Part shown: positions 1-9,212 of the stretch, piece after piece
How the letters are laid out: each line of letters opens with the position of its first letter
Position numbering within the stretch: the first letter of the stretch is position 1
Assembly (NCBI GenBank): GCA_035551355.1
Contig: DASZNF010000051.1
Location: 1-59,155 of the forward strand
Origin: DATATV01 sp035551355
GTDB taxonomy: Bacteria > Actinomycetota > Actinomycetes > Mycobacteriales > Pseudonocardiaceae
Length of the DNA stretch: 59,155 nucleotides
Direction: 5' to 3'
Program-made: the position numbers and the translations under genes
The notes under the pieces: model-generated
What the model saw: only the letters and a program-made list of their open reading frames with translations
Database searches by the model: none
Told to the model about the DNA's origin: nothing

Positions 1-132
1 GACCTCGACACCCTCAACACCGAACTCGCCGCATGGCAGAACACGGTCAACGCCCACCAACGACAGGTCAACTGGCAATTCACCACCAAGGACGCCCGCA
101 CCAAACTGAAACACCTCTACCCAGAAAATTAG
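1..132 (+). CDS. IS630-family transposase, C-terminal end (partial)
   Basis: The reading frame is open from the first base of the window and stops at TAG 130-132, leaving 44 codons. The peptide has the ending typical of IS630/Tc1-type DDE transposases: a helix around LAAWQNTVN, then W-Q-F-T-T-K-D-A-R-T-K-L and a final LYP. The start, the catalytic DDE residues and the left end of the element lie outside the window, so completeness cannot be judged. It is the only mobile-element trace seen here. Codon use is less GC-biased than in the neighbours (several AAA, CAA and AAC codons), which fits an imported element. Confidence 0.8.
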   Translation, partial: DLDTLNTELAAWQNTVNAHQRQVNWQFTTKDARTKLKHLYPEN

Positions 133-164
133 CGGCGACACCCTACTAGCGACCCGACTCCCCG

Positions 165-195
165 ACGACGCACCAGGCAATGCTTGGTGCGTCGT
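165..195. terminator. Hairpin downstream of the IS630 transposase
   Basis: An 11-bp perfect stem (165-175 with 185-195, arm sequence acgacgcacca) encloses a 9-base loop and lies 33 bp after the transposase stop. No T-run follows, as is usual for actinobacterial terminators. It could instead belong to the end of the insertion element. Confidence 0.5.
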
Positions 196-278
196 GCACG
201 TCCGGATGGGAGATCCAGGGCGCACCTCGGCTGGAGTAGAAATAGCCGGAAGGCAACCAGTGCAACGAGAGGCGTCGC

Positions 279-1112
279 GTGAAGCAGCTGAGCGTCAAGA
301 TCGATGGGCAGCGGATGGCTTACCTGGAGAGCCGGGCCGACCGCGGCGGTCACGATGACCCCGCGGTCATCTTCGTGCACGGCCACTCGTCTTCGGCCAG
401 GACGTGGCGTCCGCTGTTGACCGGTGACTTCGGCCGGCGGTTCCGTTGTCTCGCACTGGATCTACCCGGTCACGGGCAGTCCGAGCCGGCCCGGGACGAG
501 GCCGACTATTCGCTGCCGGGGCACGCGGCCGCACTCACCGGTTTCGCCAGGGAACTCGGCGCCACCGACGCGGTCGTCGTCGGCTGGAGCATGGGCGGGC
601 AGATCGTGCTGGAGGCCGCGCCCGCGCTGCCGGACGCGCGTGGCTTCGTGATTTTCGGTGCGCCGCCGGTCGCGTCGCCCGCGGAGATGGCCGAGGCGTT
701 CCTGCCCAACCCGGCGGCCGGCGTGCTGTTCCAGGCGCAGGTCAGCGAGTCCGAGGCCCAGCTGGCGGCGGCGAGCTTCACCGCGCCGGGCTCGCCGCTG
801 GACCTCGGTGAGTTCGTGTCCGACATACTGGCCACCGACGGCGCGGCGCGCACCGGGCTGGGGGCCAGCGCGGGGGCGGGCCGGTTCGCCGATGAGCTCG
901 CGATCGTCTCGGCGCTCCGTGCGCCGCTGGCCATCGTGCAGGGCGCCGACGAACAGCTGGTCAGCCTGGACTACCTGGGCAAGCTGGACGTTCCCACACT
1001 GTGGCGCGATGAGGTTCAGGTGATTCCGGGTACCGGCCACGCTCCGCACCAGGAGGCGCCGCAGCAGTTCGCCGCCCTGCTGACCGAGTTCATCGCGGGC
1101 CTGACCCGCTGA
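279..1112 (+). CDS. Alpha/beta hydrolase
   Basis: This is a 277-residue single-domain alpha/beta-fold hydrolase, cytoplasmic since no signal peptide or membrane segment is visible. The oxyanion-hole motif VHGHSS is near residue 33, the nucleophile elbow G-W-S-M-G-G has Ser104, and the catalytic histidine is H254 in GTGHAPH. The acid is probably in the GADEQ segment near residue 224. The family covers esterases, haloperoxidase-like enzymes and C-C hydrolases, and the substrate cannot be read from the sequence. Translation appears to begin at GTG 279, after a weak purine-rich stretch (acgagagg). It stands alone between an insertion-sequence remnant and the ABC exporter operon. Confidence 0.85.
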   Translation: MKQLSVKIDGQRMAYLESRADRGGHDDPAVIFVHGHSSSARTWRPLLTGDFGRRFRCLALDLPGHGQSEPARDEADYSLPGHAAALTGFARELGATDAVVVGWSMGGQIVLEAAPALPDARGFVIFGAPPVASPAEMAEAFLPNPAAGVLFQAQVSESEAQLAAASFTAPGSPLDLGEFVSDILATDGAARTGLGASAGAGRFADELAIVSALRAPLAIVQGADEQLVSLDYLGKLDVPTLWRDEVQVIPGTGHAPHQEAPQQFAALLTEFIAGLTR

Positions 1113-1330
1113 CCGTGCGCTACTCGGCACAGCCTACCCGGGGAATCCACGCGACCTCGGCAGATGCAGCCAACTGATTCTCGGTAGCTCGTCGATTGAC
1201 GAGAACACACGTGAAACGGATCCCGATTCCACTGTCGACTTGCCGGGCACCATTCGGGAATTCGGCAAAGGGATATCCGCATGCCCGCTCAATGTCGCAC
1301 CCGAGGTCGAGCTGTTGGTCAGTATGAACA

Positions 1331-1362
1331 GGGCCCAGGCTCCGAGTACTGGACCTGGGCCC
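1331..1362. promoter_or_regulatory. Inverted repeat just upstream of the exporter operon
   Basis: The arms gggcccagg (1331-1339) and cctgggccc (1354-1362) pair perfectly. The stem extends inward with tcc/gga after a single bulged base, leaving a 7-base loop. The repeat ends 11 bp before the ATG chosen for the first permease. It could be an operator or a leader hairpin; a terminator is less likely at this position. Confidence 0.45.
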
Positions 1363-1373
1363 GCGGATATCGT

Positions 1374-4300
1374 ATGAATACGGTGATCCGCCGGAGCGGG
1401 CCGGAGAACGGGGGGAGGGCGGGCTACTTGTCACATTTCCGTCCGCCTTTCCTGTTCGCCCGGATGGCCGCCTATCGCACGGTCCTGGTGACCGTTCTGG
1501 TCATCACGCTCATGGTCGCGGCGGTGCTCGCCGCCCTGGCCGGCTACGGCGAACGGGCGCTGCGCGAGGCCGGTTTCGAGCGCCTCGCCGGCGCGGACAC
1601 CGCGATCACCGTCACGGCCATGAGTTCCTCGGCCGCGCAGTCCGCCGCGCAGACCTCGGCCGTGCGCGCCGAGACGACAGCAGCGTTGGGCGGCGCGGGC
1701 ACCGTGACCGCGGTGCCGTGGTCGGACTCCGAGAACCTGCCGGCCGGCACCGTCCCGGGCGCGGGACCGGCCGACAGGGACCAGGCGCTGCTGGCCGGGT
1801 TCGGCTCCCTGGACGACTCCGCGAAGCTGCTGACCGGGCAGTGGCCCGCCGCCGCGCAGGCCAACGGCACCGTTCCGGCGGCTGTTCCGGAGGCGGTCGC
1901 GGTCGCGTTGCGACTGACCGTCGGATCGACCCTCAACGTCACGGACAGCGTCAGCAACGGCAGCCTCCGGATCCGGATCGTCGGGATCTACCGGCCGCTG
2001 GGCGCCAACAGCGCCTACGCGGTGCTGGACCAGATCCCCGGCACCGGTGTCCGGTCCGCGTCGCCGTTCTTCACCTACGGGCCCTTCGACATCGATCCGG
2101 CCGGATTCGCCACCGGCCCGGTGACCCCGGAACAGACAAGCTGGGACATCCAGCCCTCGCCGCTGGCCCTCACCGACCGCCCGGACGCCGCCGCCGCGGT
2201 CAACGCCCTGACCTCGGCGCTGCAGAACTCCGCGTCTCCTGGCTCGCCCCAGATCTCCACGACGCTGCCCACGCAGCTGTCCGCGTTGACCGCCGCGCGG
2301 AACACCGCCCGCACCGAACTGGCCGGGGTCGCCCTCATCCTGCTCGCCCTGACCATCGCCGCGCTGATCATCACGGCCCGGCCGCTGGTCACCCAGCGCG
2401 CGGCCGAGACCACGTTGCTCGCCCTCCGCGGCCGCAGCCGCCGGCAGGCCGCGCTGGCCAACGTCGGCGAGGCGGTCACGCTCGGGGTGGTCACCCTGCT
2501 GGCGGCCACCCCGGCCGGCACGCTGCTGGCCGTCTTCCTCGGCCGCGACGGACCTCTCGGCAATGGCGTCGGGCCTGCCCTCGACCCCGCGCTGCCGCCG
2601 GGTGCGGCCTGGCTCGCGGTGCTGGGGGTCGCGCTGTTCGCGGCCGCCATCCTGATCTCCGCCACCGCCCGCACGCACGCCTCGAATGGTCGTTCCTCCC
2701 GCCTGGCCGGCACCGCGCGGGCCGGTATCGACCTGGCCGTGCTCGCCCTCGCCGCGGCGGCCTACTGGCAGCTCCGCAGCCTGTCCACCGGCCCACCGGA
2801 CGACGCGTTGCTCGTGCTCGCGCCGGCTCTGGCGTTGCTCGCCTGCGCCCTGCTCTGCCTGCGCCTGCTGCCCCTGCTGGCCGGTCTTGGCGACCGGTTC
2901 GCCGCGCGCGGCCGCCGGATGGGGTCCGCGCTGGCGGTCTGGCAGATCAGTCGCCGCCCCCGGCAGCACGCCGGTCCGGCGCTGCTGATCGTCCTCACCG
3001 TCGCCAGCGGCACCTTCGCGCTTGGCCAGCACGCCACCCGGCAGCACTCGATCGGCGACCAGAGCGACCACACCGCGGGCGCCCAGGTTCGGCTCGACGT
3101 CGAGGGGTCGTACTTCGCCCCGGCGGTCTCCCGGGCGGTCGCCGCCGACCGGTCGGCCCGGGCCGTCACCCCGGTCATCCAGACCACCGGCTACAACGCC
3201 AGCGCGCTGCTGGCCATGGACAGCCGCACCGCCCCGCAGACCGTGCTGACCCGCCCCGACCAGTTCTCGGCCGCGCCGCAGACGCTGTGGGCGGATCTTC
3301 GCGCGGACGCGCCGAACGACCCGGTCCTGCCCGGACGCCCCACGACCATCGGCCTCACCGCGACGCTGTCCCATCCGGGTCCGGCGACCGGAATCGGCGC
3401 GCAGGTCGTGCTCACCGTCGAGGACTCGCTCGACCGGTTCACCCAGCTCACCGCTCAGCCGCTGCCCGACGACGGGGCGCCGCACCCGCTGATCTTCCCG
3501 GTCCCGCCCGGCACCGAAAACCCGCTGCGCGTCGCCCAGCTCGCCCTGACGTATTCGGCCCCGCAGACACCGACTGCGAACGAGACCCTGACCGTGAGCG
3601 CGCTGCGCTCGTCGGCCGGTTCGACCGCGCTGCCGCTGGGCGGCTGGACCGAGCAGCTCCAGTCCACCGACCTGCGGCAGGCGGTCGCCGCGCTGCGGTC
3701 CGGCGCCACCAGTCAGCCGGCCGCGGACGCCCAGCCGACCGGATCGCCGACGAGCAGCGGATCGGGCGGTTGGTCGCTCGGCTTCGCCCCGGGCTACGGC
3801 GTGGTACCGGCCAGCGGCGCTCCGGCCCAGGTGCGGCTGACCCTCGCGCCCACCGCCCCGGCCGCGCTGCCCGTGCTGGCCACCGGCGCGTTCCTCGCCT
3901 CGACCGGGCTCACCGTCGGTTCGCTGACCCAGATCACCGCAGTCGGCCCGGCCATCCCGGCCCGGATCGTCGGTAGCGTCGCCGCCTTTCCGACCATCGA
4001 CGGCAGCGGTCTGGTCGTGGACGCCGACGCGCTGCAGTACCGGCTGCTCGACCAGGGCCTGCCCCCGCTGACCGCGACCTCGTACTGGCTGGACACCGTC
4101 GGCGGGGCGGTGCCGGCCGGTTTGCCGGAGGGCGGGGTGACGGTCACGACCCTGGCCGCGACCCGGTCGGCGCTGGCGACGGACCCGACCACCCAGCTGA
4201 TCCAGCAGAGCCTGATCGCGCTCGCGGTCACCGCGGGCATTCTGGCCGTCGCGGCGCTGTGGGCGGCCGTGGCCGCGGCCCGGCGTGAACGCGCCGACCA

Positions 4301-4622
4301 GGAGGCCGTCCTCATCGCGCTCGGCCTCTCCGGACGCCGACAGGCGCTGCTGCAGGCCGCGGAGATCCTCGGCGTCGCCGGTCCGGCCGCCGTCGCCGGT
4401 CTGGCCATCGGCGTCCTGCTGTCCCGGCTGCTGCTGCCCTACCTCACGCTGACCGGCGCCGGGACGCCTCCGGTGCCCGCCGTCGTGATCGTGGTGTCCT
4501 GGCTGCCCTCGCTGGCGCTGGCCGCGGCGATGGTCGCGGCCCCGGCCCTGGCCGCCGCATTGGCCGGGGTGGCGAGCCGGGCCGACGCCGCTGACCGGCT
4601 GCGCTCGCTGGAGGTCGCGTGA
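1374..4622 (+). CDS. FtsX-type ABC transporter permease (large)
   Basis: This 1082-residue protein is a large FtsX/MacB-type permease. An N-terminal membrane helix (around VLVTVLVITLMVAAVLAAL) is followed by a long extracytoplasmic domain, a block of helices near the middle, a second external domain and a C-terminal helix cluster ending near residue 1080. Such permeases pair with LolD/MacB-like ATPases and move lipids, peptides or drugs rather than importing nutrients. ATG 1374 was chosen because the stretch upstream contains an inverted repeat. TTG 1428 with a good GGGAGGG site is an alternative, and the frame remains open back to 1281. The stop overlaps the next gene as GTGA, so this begins a four-gene operon with another permease and two ATPases. 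Confidence 0.85.
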   Translation: MNTVIRRSGPENGGRAGYLSHFRPPFLFARMAAYRTVLVTVLVITLMVAAVLAALAGYGERALREAGFERLAGADTAITVTAMSSSAAQSAAQTSAVRAETTAALGGAGTVTAVPWSDSENLPAGTVPGAGPADRDQALLAGFGSLDDSAKLLTGQWPAAAQANGTVPAAVPEAVAVALRLTVGSTLNVTDSVSNGSLRIRIVGIYRPLGANSAYAVLDQIPGTGVRSASPFFTYGPFDIDPAGFATGPVTPEQTSWDIQPSPLALTDRPDAAAAVNALTSALQNSASPGSPQISTTLPTQLSALTAARNTARTELAGVALILLALTIAALIITARPLVTQRAAETTLLALRGRSRRQAALANVGEAVTLGVVTLLAATPAGTLLAVFLGRDGPLGNGVGPALDPALPPGAAWLAVLGVALFAAAILISATARTHASNGRSSRLAGTARAGIDLAVLALAAAAYWQLRSLSTGPPDDALLVLAPALALLACALLCLRLLPLLAGLGDRFAARGRRMGSALAVWQISRRPRQHAGPALLIVLTVASGTFALGQHATRQHSIGDQSDHTAGAQVRLDVEGSYFAPAVSRAVAADRSARAVTPVIQTTGYNASALLAMDSRTAPQTVLTRPDQFSAAPQTLWADLRADAPNDPVLPGRPTTIGLTATLSHPGPATGIGAQVVLTVEDSLDRFTQLTAQPLPDDGAPHPLIFPVPPGTENPLRVAQLALTYSAPQTPTANETLTVSALRSSAGSTALPLGGWTEQLQSTDLRQAVAALRSGATSQPAADAQPTGSPTSSGSGGWSLGFAPGYGVVPASGAPAQVRLTLAPTAPAALPVLATGAFLASTGLTVGSLTQITAVGPAIPARIVGSVAAFPTIDGSGLVVDADALQYRLLDQGLPPLTATSYWLDTVGGAVPAGLPEGGVTVTTLAATRSALATDPTTQLIQQSLIALAVTAGILAVAALWAAVAAARRERADQEAVLIALGLSGRRQALLQAAEILGVAGPAAVAGLAIGVLLSRLLLPYLTLTGAGTPPVPAVVIVVSWLPSLALAAAMVAAPALAAALAGVASRADAADRLRSLEVA

Positions 4623-7387
4623 CCAGCCTCCGCACCACTGTCGTCGGCACCGTGGCCGGGAGCGGACTTGGCGCGGCCCTCGTGTTGGCGCTGCTGGCCG
4701 GAGCCGGGGCCTTCGCCGCCACCGTGGTGCCCCGCGAGAACGCCCAGGCCCAGAGCGCCGCGCTGCACACCGAACTGGCCGCGTCCGGCCCGGGCACGTC
4801 CGCACTGTTCGGCTCGTCCGTGCTGAGCGGCCTGCAGGACAGCCTCGACCCGGCCGCTCCCGACAGCCGGATCTCCACCGATCAGCTGGCCGCGCCGGAA
4901 ACGGCGCTGCGCAACGAAATGGCCGCGCTCGGCGTGCCGGTGTCCACGAATCGGGCCGACTACTGGCAGGGCGTGAACACGAGCCAGTACCAGGTCGAGT
5001 TCGCCGACGGGACGCCGGCGCAGACCGCGCTGCCGCAGATCCGCACGGCGCTGAACTACCGCTCCGACCTGGCCGATCACGCCGTCCTGGTCCAGGGCGC
5101 CATGCCGGACCGCGCGACCAGCCCGGCCGGGGCGGACCGGGCCGGCTTCTTTCAGGTCGCGGTCACCGAGCAGACCGCGGCCACCTTCCACCTGAGCGTC
5201 GGCACGACCCTGACGCTGGCGGCCACCGCCCTGACGCCAATCCAGCTGCAGATCACCGGGATCCTCACGGTCCGCGACCCGGCCGACGAGTTCTGGGGTC
5301 ACGACCCGCTGGCCGCCGCGCCCGATTTCATCGTGCCGTTCAACGGCCCGGCGTACTGGCTGTCCGACCTGTTCGTGGGTCAAGGCGAGGTCGGCGCGCT
5401 CGAGGACGCCTTCAGCGGCGGCCGGGGCATCCGGCTGGCCTACGCCCTGCCGCTGGACCTGTCCCACCTGGCCGGCGCCCAGGCCCAACCCCTGGCCGAC
5501 GCGATCGTCATCGCCACCTCCTACGCGGCCGAACTCCCGCTGCCCGGCAACGCCGGGGCCACGCTGCCGGTCGATCTGGCCGGCGGACCGGCGCAGGCGC
5601 TGAGTGGGTTCCTGAGTCAGCGCCGGGCCGTGGACGCGGTGCTGTCCATGGTGGTCGGCTCGCTCGCGGCGGTCGGCCTGGCGGTGCTGGTGCTGTGCGT
5701 CCTGCTGCTGGCCGAACGGCGCTCGGCCGAGTTCACCCTGCTGCGCGCTCGCGGCGCCTCCGGCCGGCAACTCGCACTGCTGGCCGCGCGAGCCGGTGCG
5801 ATCAGCCTGATTCCGGCCGCCGCGGGCCTGCTGCTCGGCGTCGCGCTCGTGCCCAGCCCGCTGCCGATGTTCGCCGACTGGTGGGCGCCCGCGCTCATCG
5901 CCCTGGTCGTGCTGGCCGGTCCCGGTGTGGCGGCGGCGATCCGCTACCGGGCACGAGCCGCGAAAACCACGAACCGCTCGGCGACGGTCGGCGTCCGGGC
6001 GCCGCGGCGCGACCGGATCCGCCGAGTTGTGGGCAGCGTCGCGGCGGTGGTGCTGTGCGCAGGCGCGGTCGCGGTGCTGCGCTCCTACGGCAGCGGATCG
6101 GGCCTGCTGGCCGCGCTGGCTCCGGCCCTGATCGCGGTGCCGATCGCCATCGGCCTCTACTACCTGACCCCGCCGGTCGTCCGGGCCCTGACCCGCGCGG
6201 CCGCGCGCCGGCGCGACGCGGTGCCGTTCCTCGCGATGGCCCGGGCCTCCCGCGGTTCGACGATCGCCTGGCTGCCCTCGCTCGCGCTGGTCCTCACGCT
6301 GGCCGTCGTCGCGGTCGGCTCGATGGTGCACGACACGATCGCCTCCGGCGAGGTGGCCGGCTCGTGGGCGTCGGTCGGCGCGGACGAGGTGATCACCGCC
6401 CCGGGTCCGGGCGGATTCGGCCCGGCCGCCGTGCCGACGCTGGCCACGTTGCCCGGAGTGGCCCGCAGTGCCACCGCCGGGGTGCTGGGCTTCGGCGAGT
6501 TCGCGGTCACGCCGCTCGCCGACAACCTCCCGGCCGACACCGTCGTGGTCGTCGTGGACCCGGCGCGCTACAACGCCCTGACCGCGGGCACCCCGGCCGC
6601 CCGGTTGCCCGCCGACCTGGCCGAGCCGCGGGCAACGGTCCCGATCGTCGTCTCGGCCCAGCTCGCCATGGACTTCTCCCCCGGCGGCTCGATGGCGATC
6701 GGCGGGGTCTCCTTCCCGATCGCGCAAGCCGGCATCGCCACCGCGACTGCCGCACTGCCGGGCGCCGCCGACTACGTGATCCTGCCGTCCTGGGCGCTGG
6801 GCCGGTACGGCATCGCCGCGCCCGCGCCATCCGTGCTGATGCTCGACGGCGGAATCGACGCCACGACGCTCACCACGACGCTGGATCGGGTCGCCCCCGG
6901 CGCGCGCCTGGCCCAGCGCGCCACCGCGCTGTCCGCGCTGACCCACGGGCCCTTCCAATCCGACACCTTCGGCACGCTCGACCTGTCGATGCTCGCGGCG
7001 GCACTGCTCGCGGTGGTCGCGCTGCTGGCCGGCCTGACCATGGGCGCGCGCTCGCGCGAGCAGGCACTGGCCCGGCTGGCCACCATGGGGCTGAGCCGCA
7101 GGCAGGCCAACCGGCTGGTGCTGCTGGAAAATCTGCCCACGGTGGTCGCGGCGCTGCTCGGCGGGGTGGTGTGCACGGTGGCGATCGGGGTGCTGCTCGG
7201 TCCGGGCATCGACCTGGGAGTGTTCACCGGCGCCGCGCAGTCGGTGCCGCTGCGGGTCGATCCCTGGATTCTCACGCTGGCCGGCGCGGCCATCGCGCTG
7301 ACCGCCGCGGTGACCCTGGCCGGGCACACCGCGGCGGCTCATCGGCGCGGGGTGACCGCGGCCCTGCGACTCGGGAACGGTGAGTAG
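4619..7387 (+). CDS. FtsX-type ABC transporter permease
   Basis: This 922-residue permease starts at GTG 4619, overlapping the previous stop by four bases, so the two are translationally coupled. It has an N-terminal helix after about 12 residues, a long external domain, a helix block around residues 340-440 (VVGSLAAVGLAVLVLCVLLLAE), a second helix group near 470-520 and a C-terminal FtsX domain with helices around 790-910. The pattern is that of a duplicated FtsX unit. Together with the upstream permease and the two downstream ATPases it probably forms a heteromeric exporter. No substrate-specific gene lies next to the operon. Confidence 0.85.
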   Translation: MTSLRTTVVGTVAGSGLGAALVLALLAGAGAFAATVVPRENAQAQSAALHTELAASGPGTSALFGSSVLSGLQDSLDPAAPDSRISTDQLAAPETALRNEMAALGVPVSTNRADYWQGVNTSQYQVEFADGTPAQTALPQIRTALNYRSDLADHAVLVQGAMPDRATSPAGADRAGFFQVAVTEQTAATFHLSVGTTLTLAATALTPIQLQITGILTVRDPADEFWGHDPLAAAPDFIVPFNGPAYWLSDLFVGQGEVGALEDAFSGGRGIRLAYALPLDLSHLAGAQAQPLADAIVIATSYAAELPLPGNAGATLPVDLAGGPAQALSGFLSQRRAVDAVLSMVVGSLAAVGLAVLVLCVLLLAERRSAEFTLLRARGASGRQLALLAARAGAISLIPAAAGLLLGVALVPSPLPMFADWWAPALIALVVLAGPGVAAAIRYRARAAKTTNRSATVGVRAPRRDRIRRVVGSVAAVVLCAGAVAVLRSYGSGSGLLAALAPALIAVPIAIGLYYLTPPVVRALTRAAARRRDAVPFLAMARASRGSTIAWLPSLALVLTLAVVAVGSMVHDTIASGEVAGSWASVGADEVITAPGPGGFGPAAVPTLATLPGVARSATAGVLGFGEFAVTPLADNLPADTVVVVVDPARYNALTAGTPAARLPADLAEPRATVPIVVSAQLAMDFSPGGSMAIGGVSFPIAQAGIATATAALPGAADYVILPSWALGRYGIAAPAPSVLMLDGGIDATTLTTTLDRVAPGARLAQRATALSALTHGPFQSDTFGTLDLSMLAAALLAVVALLAGLTMGARSREQALARLATMGLSRRQANRLVLLENLPTVVAALLGGVVCTVAIGVLLGPGIDLGVFTGAAQSVPLRVDPWILTLAGAAIALTAAVTLAGHTAAAHRRGVTAALRLGNGE

Positions 7388-7401
7388 ATGAGGAGGTCGC
7401 G

Positions 7402-8409
7402 ATGACGGCGGACGCACCTTCACCGAACGACCCGCGGACCGGGCTGCGCGCGGCCACCGCCCCGGCGGCCGGTCTGGCCGAGCTCGGCGCGCTGGCCCGC
7501 TCGGGACGCACCGACTACGGCACCGATGCCTTGGTCGTGTGCGACCAGCTGGTGCGGATCTTCTCCGCCGAGGGCGTCGAGGTACAGGCGTTGCAGGGCC
7601 TGGACCTGCTGGTGTCCGCAGGCGAGCTGACCGCGTTGGTCGGCGCCTCGGGCAGCGGCAAATCGACGCTGCTGGGCATTCTGGCCGGACTGGACAAGCC
7701 GACGGCCGGCACGGTGCGCGTCGCCGGGCGCGAGCTGGCCGAGCTGGGCCCGCGCGACTGGCTCGACTATCGCCGCCACACGGTCGGCTTCATCTGGCAG
7801 CAGACCGCCCGCAACCTCGTGCCGTACCTGACCGCCGAGCAGAATGTGCGGCTGCCGATGCGGTTCGCCGGAGTACGCCGGAAAGCCCGGCGCGACCGTG
7901 CGATCCAGCTGCTGGAGACCGTCGGCGTCGGCTACTGCCGGGATCGCTGTCCGCGGCAGCTGTCCGGCGGCGAGCAGCAGCGCGTCGCGATCGCCACCGC
8001 CTGCGCCAACAATCCCCGGCTGCTGCTGGCCGACGAGCCGACCGGCGAGCTCGACTCGCACACCGCCGCGGACGTGTTCGGCGCGCTGCGCGCGGTGAAC
8101 CGGGACCTGGGCACCACGATCCTGATTGTCACGCACGACATCGAGGTCGCCGGGCAGGTGGACCGGACGGTCGCCATTCGCAACGGCCGCACCAGCACGG
8201 AAACTCTGCGCGAGGCCGTGCAGGCCACGGGCTCGGACCGGCGAGAGGTGGAGTACGCCGTGCTCGACCGCAACGGCCGGCTCCAGCTGCCGGAGCGGAT
8301 GACCGAGCGCCTGGGGATGCGCGACCGGGTGCGGTTGGACGAGCAGACCGACCACATCGCGGTCCGGCCCGGCGACGGTGCGGACACCGAACGGACGGAG
8401 CGGACATGA
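7402..8409 (+). CDS. ABC transporter ATP-binding protein with AbrB-like C-terminal extension
   Basis: This 335-residue ATPase powers the FtsX-type exporter. Walker A is G-A-S-G-S-G-K-S-T at residues 81-89, the Q-loop lies in FIWQQ, the signature is LSGGEQQRVA and Walker B is LLLADEP. It differs from ordinary LolD-like ATPases (about 230 residues) in having roughly 45 extra N-terminal residues and a C-terminal tail of about 55 residues. That tail contains VLDRNGRLQLPERM and RVRLDEQ, the beta-strand/GRxxLP pattern of SpoVT/AbrB swapped-hairpin domains. A strong AGGAGG at 7391-7396 precedes ATG 7402. The stop overlaps the next start as ATGA. Confidence 0.88.
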   Translation: MTADAPSPNDPRTGLRAATAPAAGLAELGALARSGRTDYGTDALVVCDQLVRIFSAEGVEVQALQGLDLLVSAGELTALVGASGSGKSTLLGILAGLDKPTAGTVRVAGRELAELGPRDWLDYRRHTVGFIWQQTARNLVPYLTAEQNVRLPMRFAGVRRKARRDRAIQLLETVGVGYCRDRCPRQLSGGEQQRVAIATACANNPRLLLADEPTGELDSHTAADVFGALRAVNRDLGTTILIVTHDIEVAGQVDRTVAIRNGRTSTETLREAVQATGSDRREVEYAVLDRNGRLQLPERMTERLGMRDRVRLDEQTDHIAVRPGDGADTERTERT

Positions 8410-9128
8410 CCGGGGCGGAAGCGGTCGCCGCCGCACCGCACGACGACACGTCGGGGAACGCGGTCGAGGTGCGCGGCGTCGAGCGGATCTTCGGCACCGG
8501 ACCGGCCGCGGTGCACGCCCTGCGTGGGGTCTCGCTCGATGTGCCGCGTGGTCGGCTGATCGCGGTGCGCGGCCGCTCCGGCTCGGGCAAGACGACGCTG
8601 CTCAACATCGTCGGCGGACTCGACCAGCCGACCGCGGGCACGGTGCGCGTCGACGGCGCCGAGGTGACCGCGATGACCGAGCCACAACGGCGCGACCTGC
8701 GCCGGACCACGGTGGCGTTCGTCTTCCAGGCCTTCGGTCTGCTGCCGATCCTGTCCGCGGCCGAGAACGTGGGCGTGCCCCTGCGCATCGCCGGAATGCC
8801 GCGATCCGAGCGCGAGGAGCGGGTCCAGCTGATGCTGGACATCACCGGTCTCGGCGACCACGCGGCCCAGCGCCCCGGGGAGTTGTCCGGCGGCCAGCAG
8901 CAGCGGGTGGCCATCGCGCGGGCACTGGCCGGCGCGCCCCGGCTGCTGATCGCCGACGAGCCGACCGGCCAGCTCGACTCGGAAACCGCCCGGCAGATCA
9001 TGCGACTGCTGCGCACCGTGGTGCGCTCGGAGGGCATCTCGGCGCTGGTGGCGACCCACGACAACACGCTGCTCGACCTGGCCGACGGCGTGCTGCACCT
9101 GCAGGACGGCGTGCTCGTCGACGAATAG
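8406..9128 (+). CDS. ABC transporter ATP-binding protein
   Basis: This 240-residue ATPase is of the LolD/MacB type. Walker A is G-R-S-G-S-G-K-T-T, the Q-loop is in FVFQAFGLLP, the signature is LSGGQQQRVA, and Walker B (LLIADEP) is followed by the H-loop in ATHDN. ATG 8406 overlaps the previous stop, so it is the last gene of the exporter operon. Its length is normal for the family and it lacks the C-terminal extension of its neighbour. Two ATPases with two permeases suggest a heterodimeric transporter, although each ATPase might serve one permease. Confidence 0.9.
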   Translation: MTGAEAVAAAPHDDTSGNAVEVRGVERIFGTGPAAVHALRGVSLDVPRGRLIAVRGRSGSGKTTLLNIVGGLDQPTAGTVRVDGAEVTAMTEPQRRDLRRTTVAFVFQAFGLLPILSAAENVGVPLRIAGMPRSEREERVQLMLDITGLGDHAAQRPGELSGGQQQRVAIARALAGAPRLLIADEPTGQLDSETARQIMRLLRTVVRSEGISALVATHDNTLLDLADGVLHLQDGVLVDE

Positions 9129-9174
9129 CGGGTCGGTCCCTGCCGGCGCACGCCACGGGCAGCACGTGATCGTG

Positions 9175-9203
9175 CGAGATGGGCGAAGGCTTTGCTGATC
9201 TCG
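9175..9203. terminator. Imperfect hairpin between convergent genes
   Basis: The arms cgagat (9175-9180) and atctcg (9198-9203) pair, with a short inner helix using a G-U pair. It sits between the converging ABC operon and selB. A smaller gcacg/cgtgc hairpin lies just before it. Either could end transcription from both sides. Confidence 0.35.
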
Positions 9204-9212
9204 TGACGACCG

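Noticed and set aside
1431..7423. Very long antisense open frames (over 990 codons each) opposite the two permease genes
   Set aside because: They are Arg/Gly/Gln-rich frames with no domain, produced by high GC at third codon positions of the real genes. The same applies to the long frames opposite 20371-22131, 25390-28155, 49184-51604 and 54612-57374.
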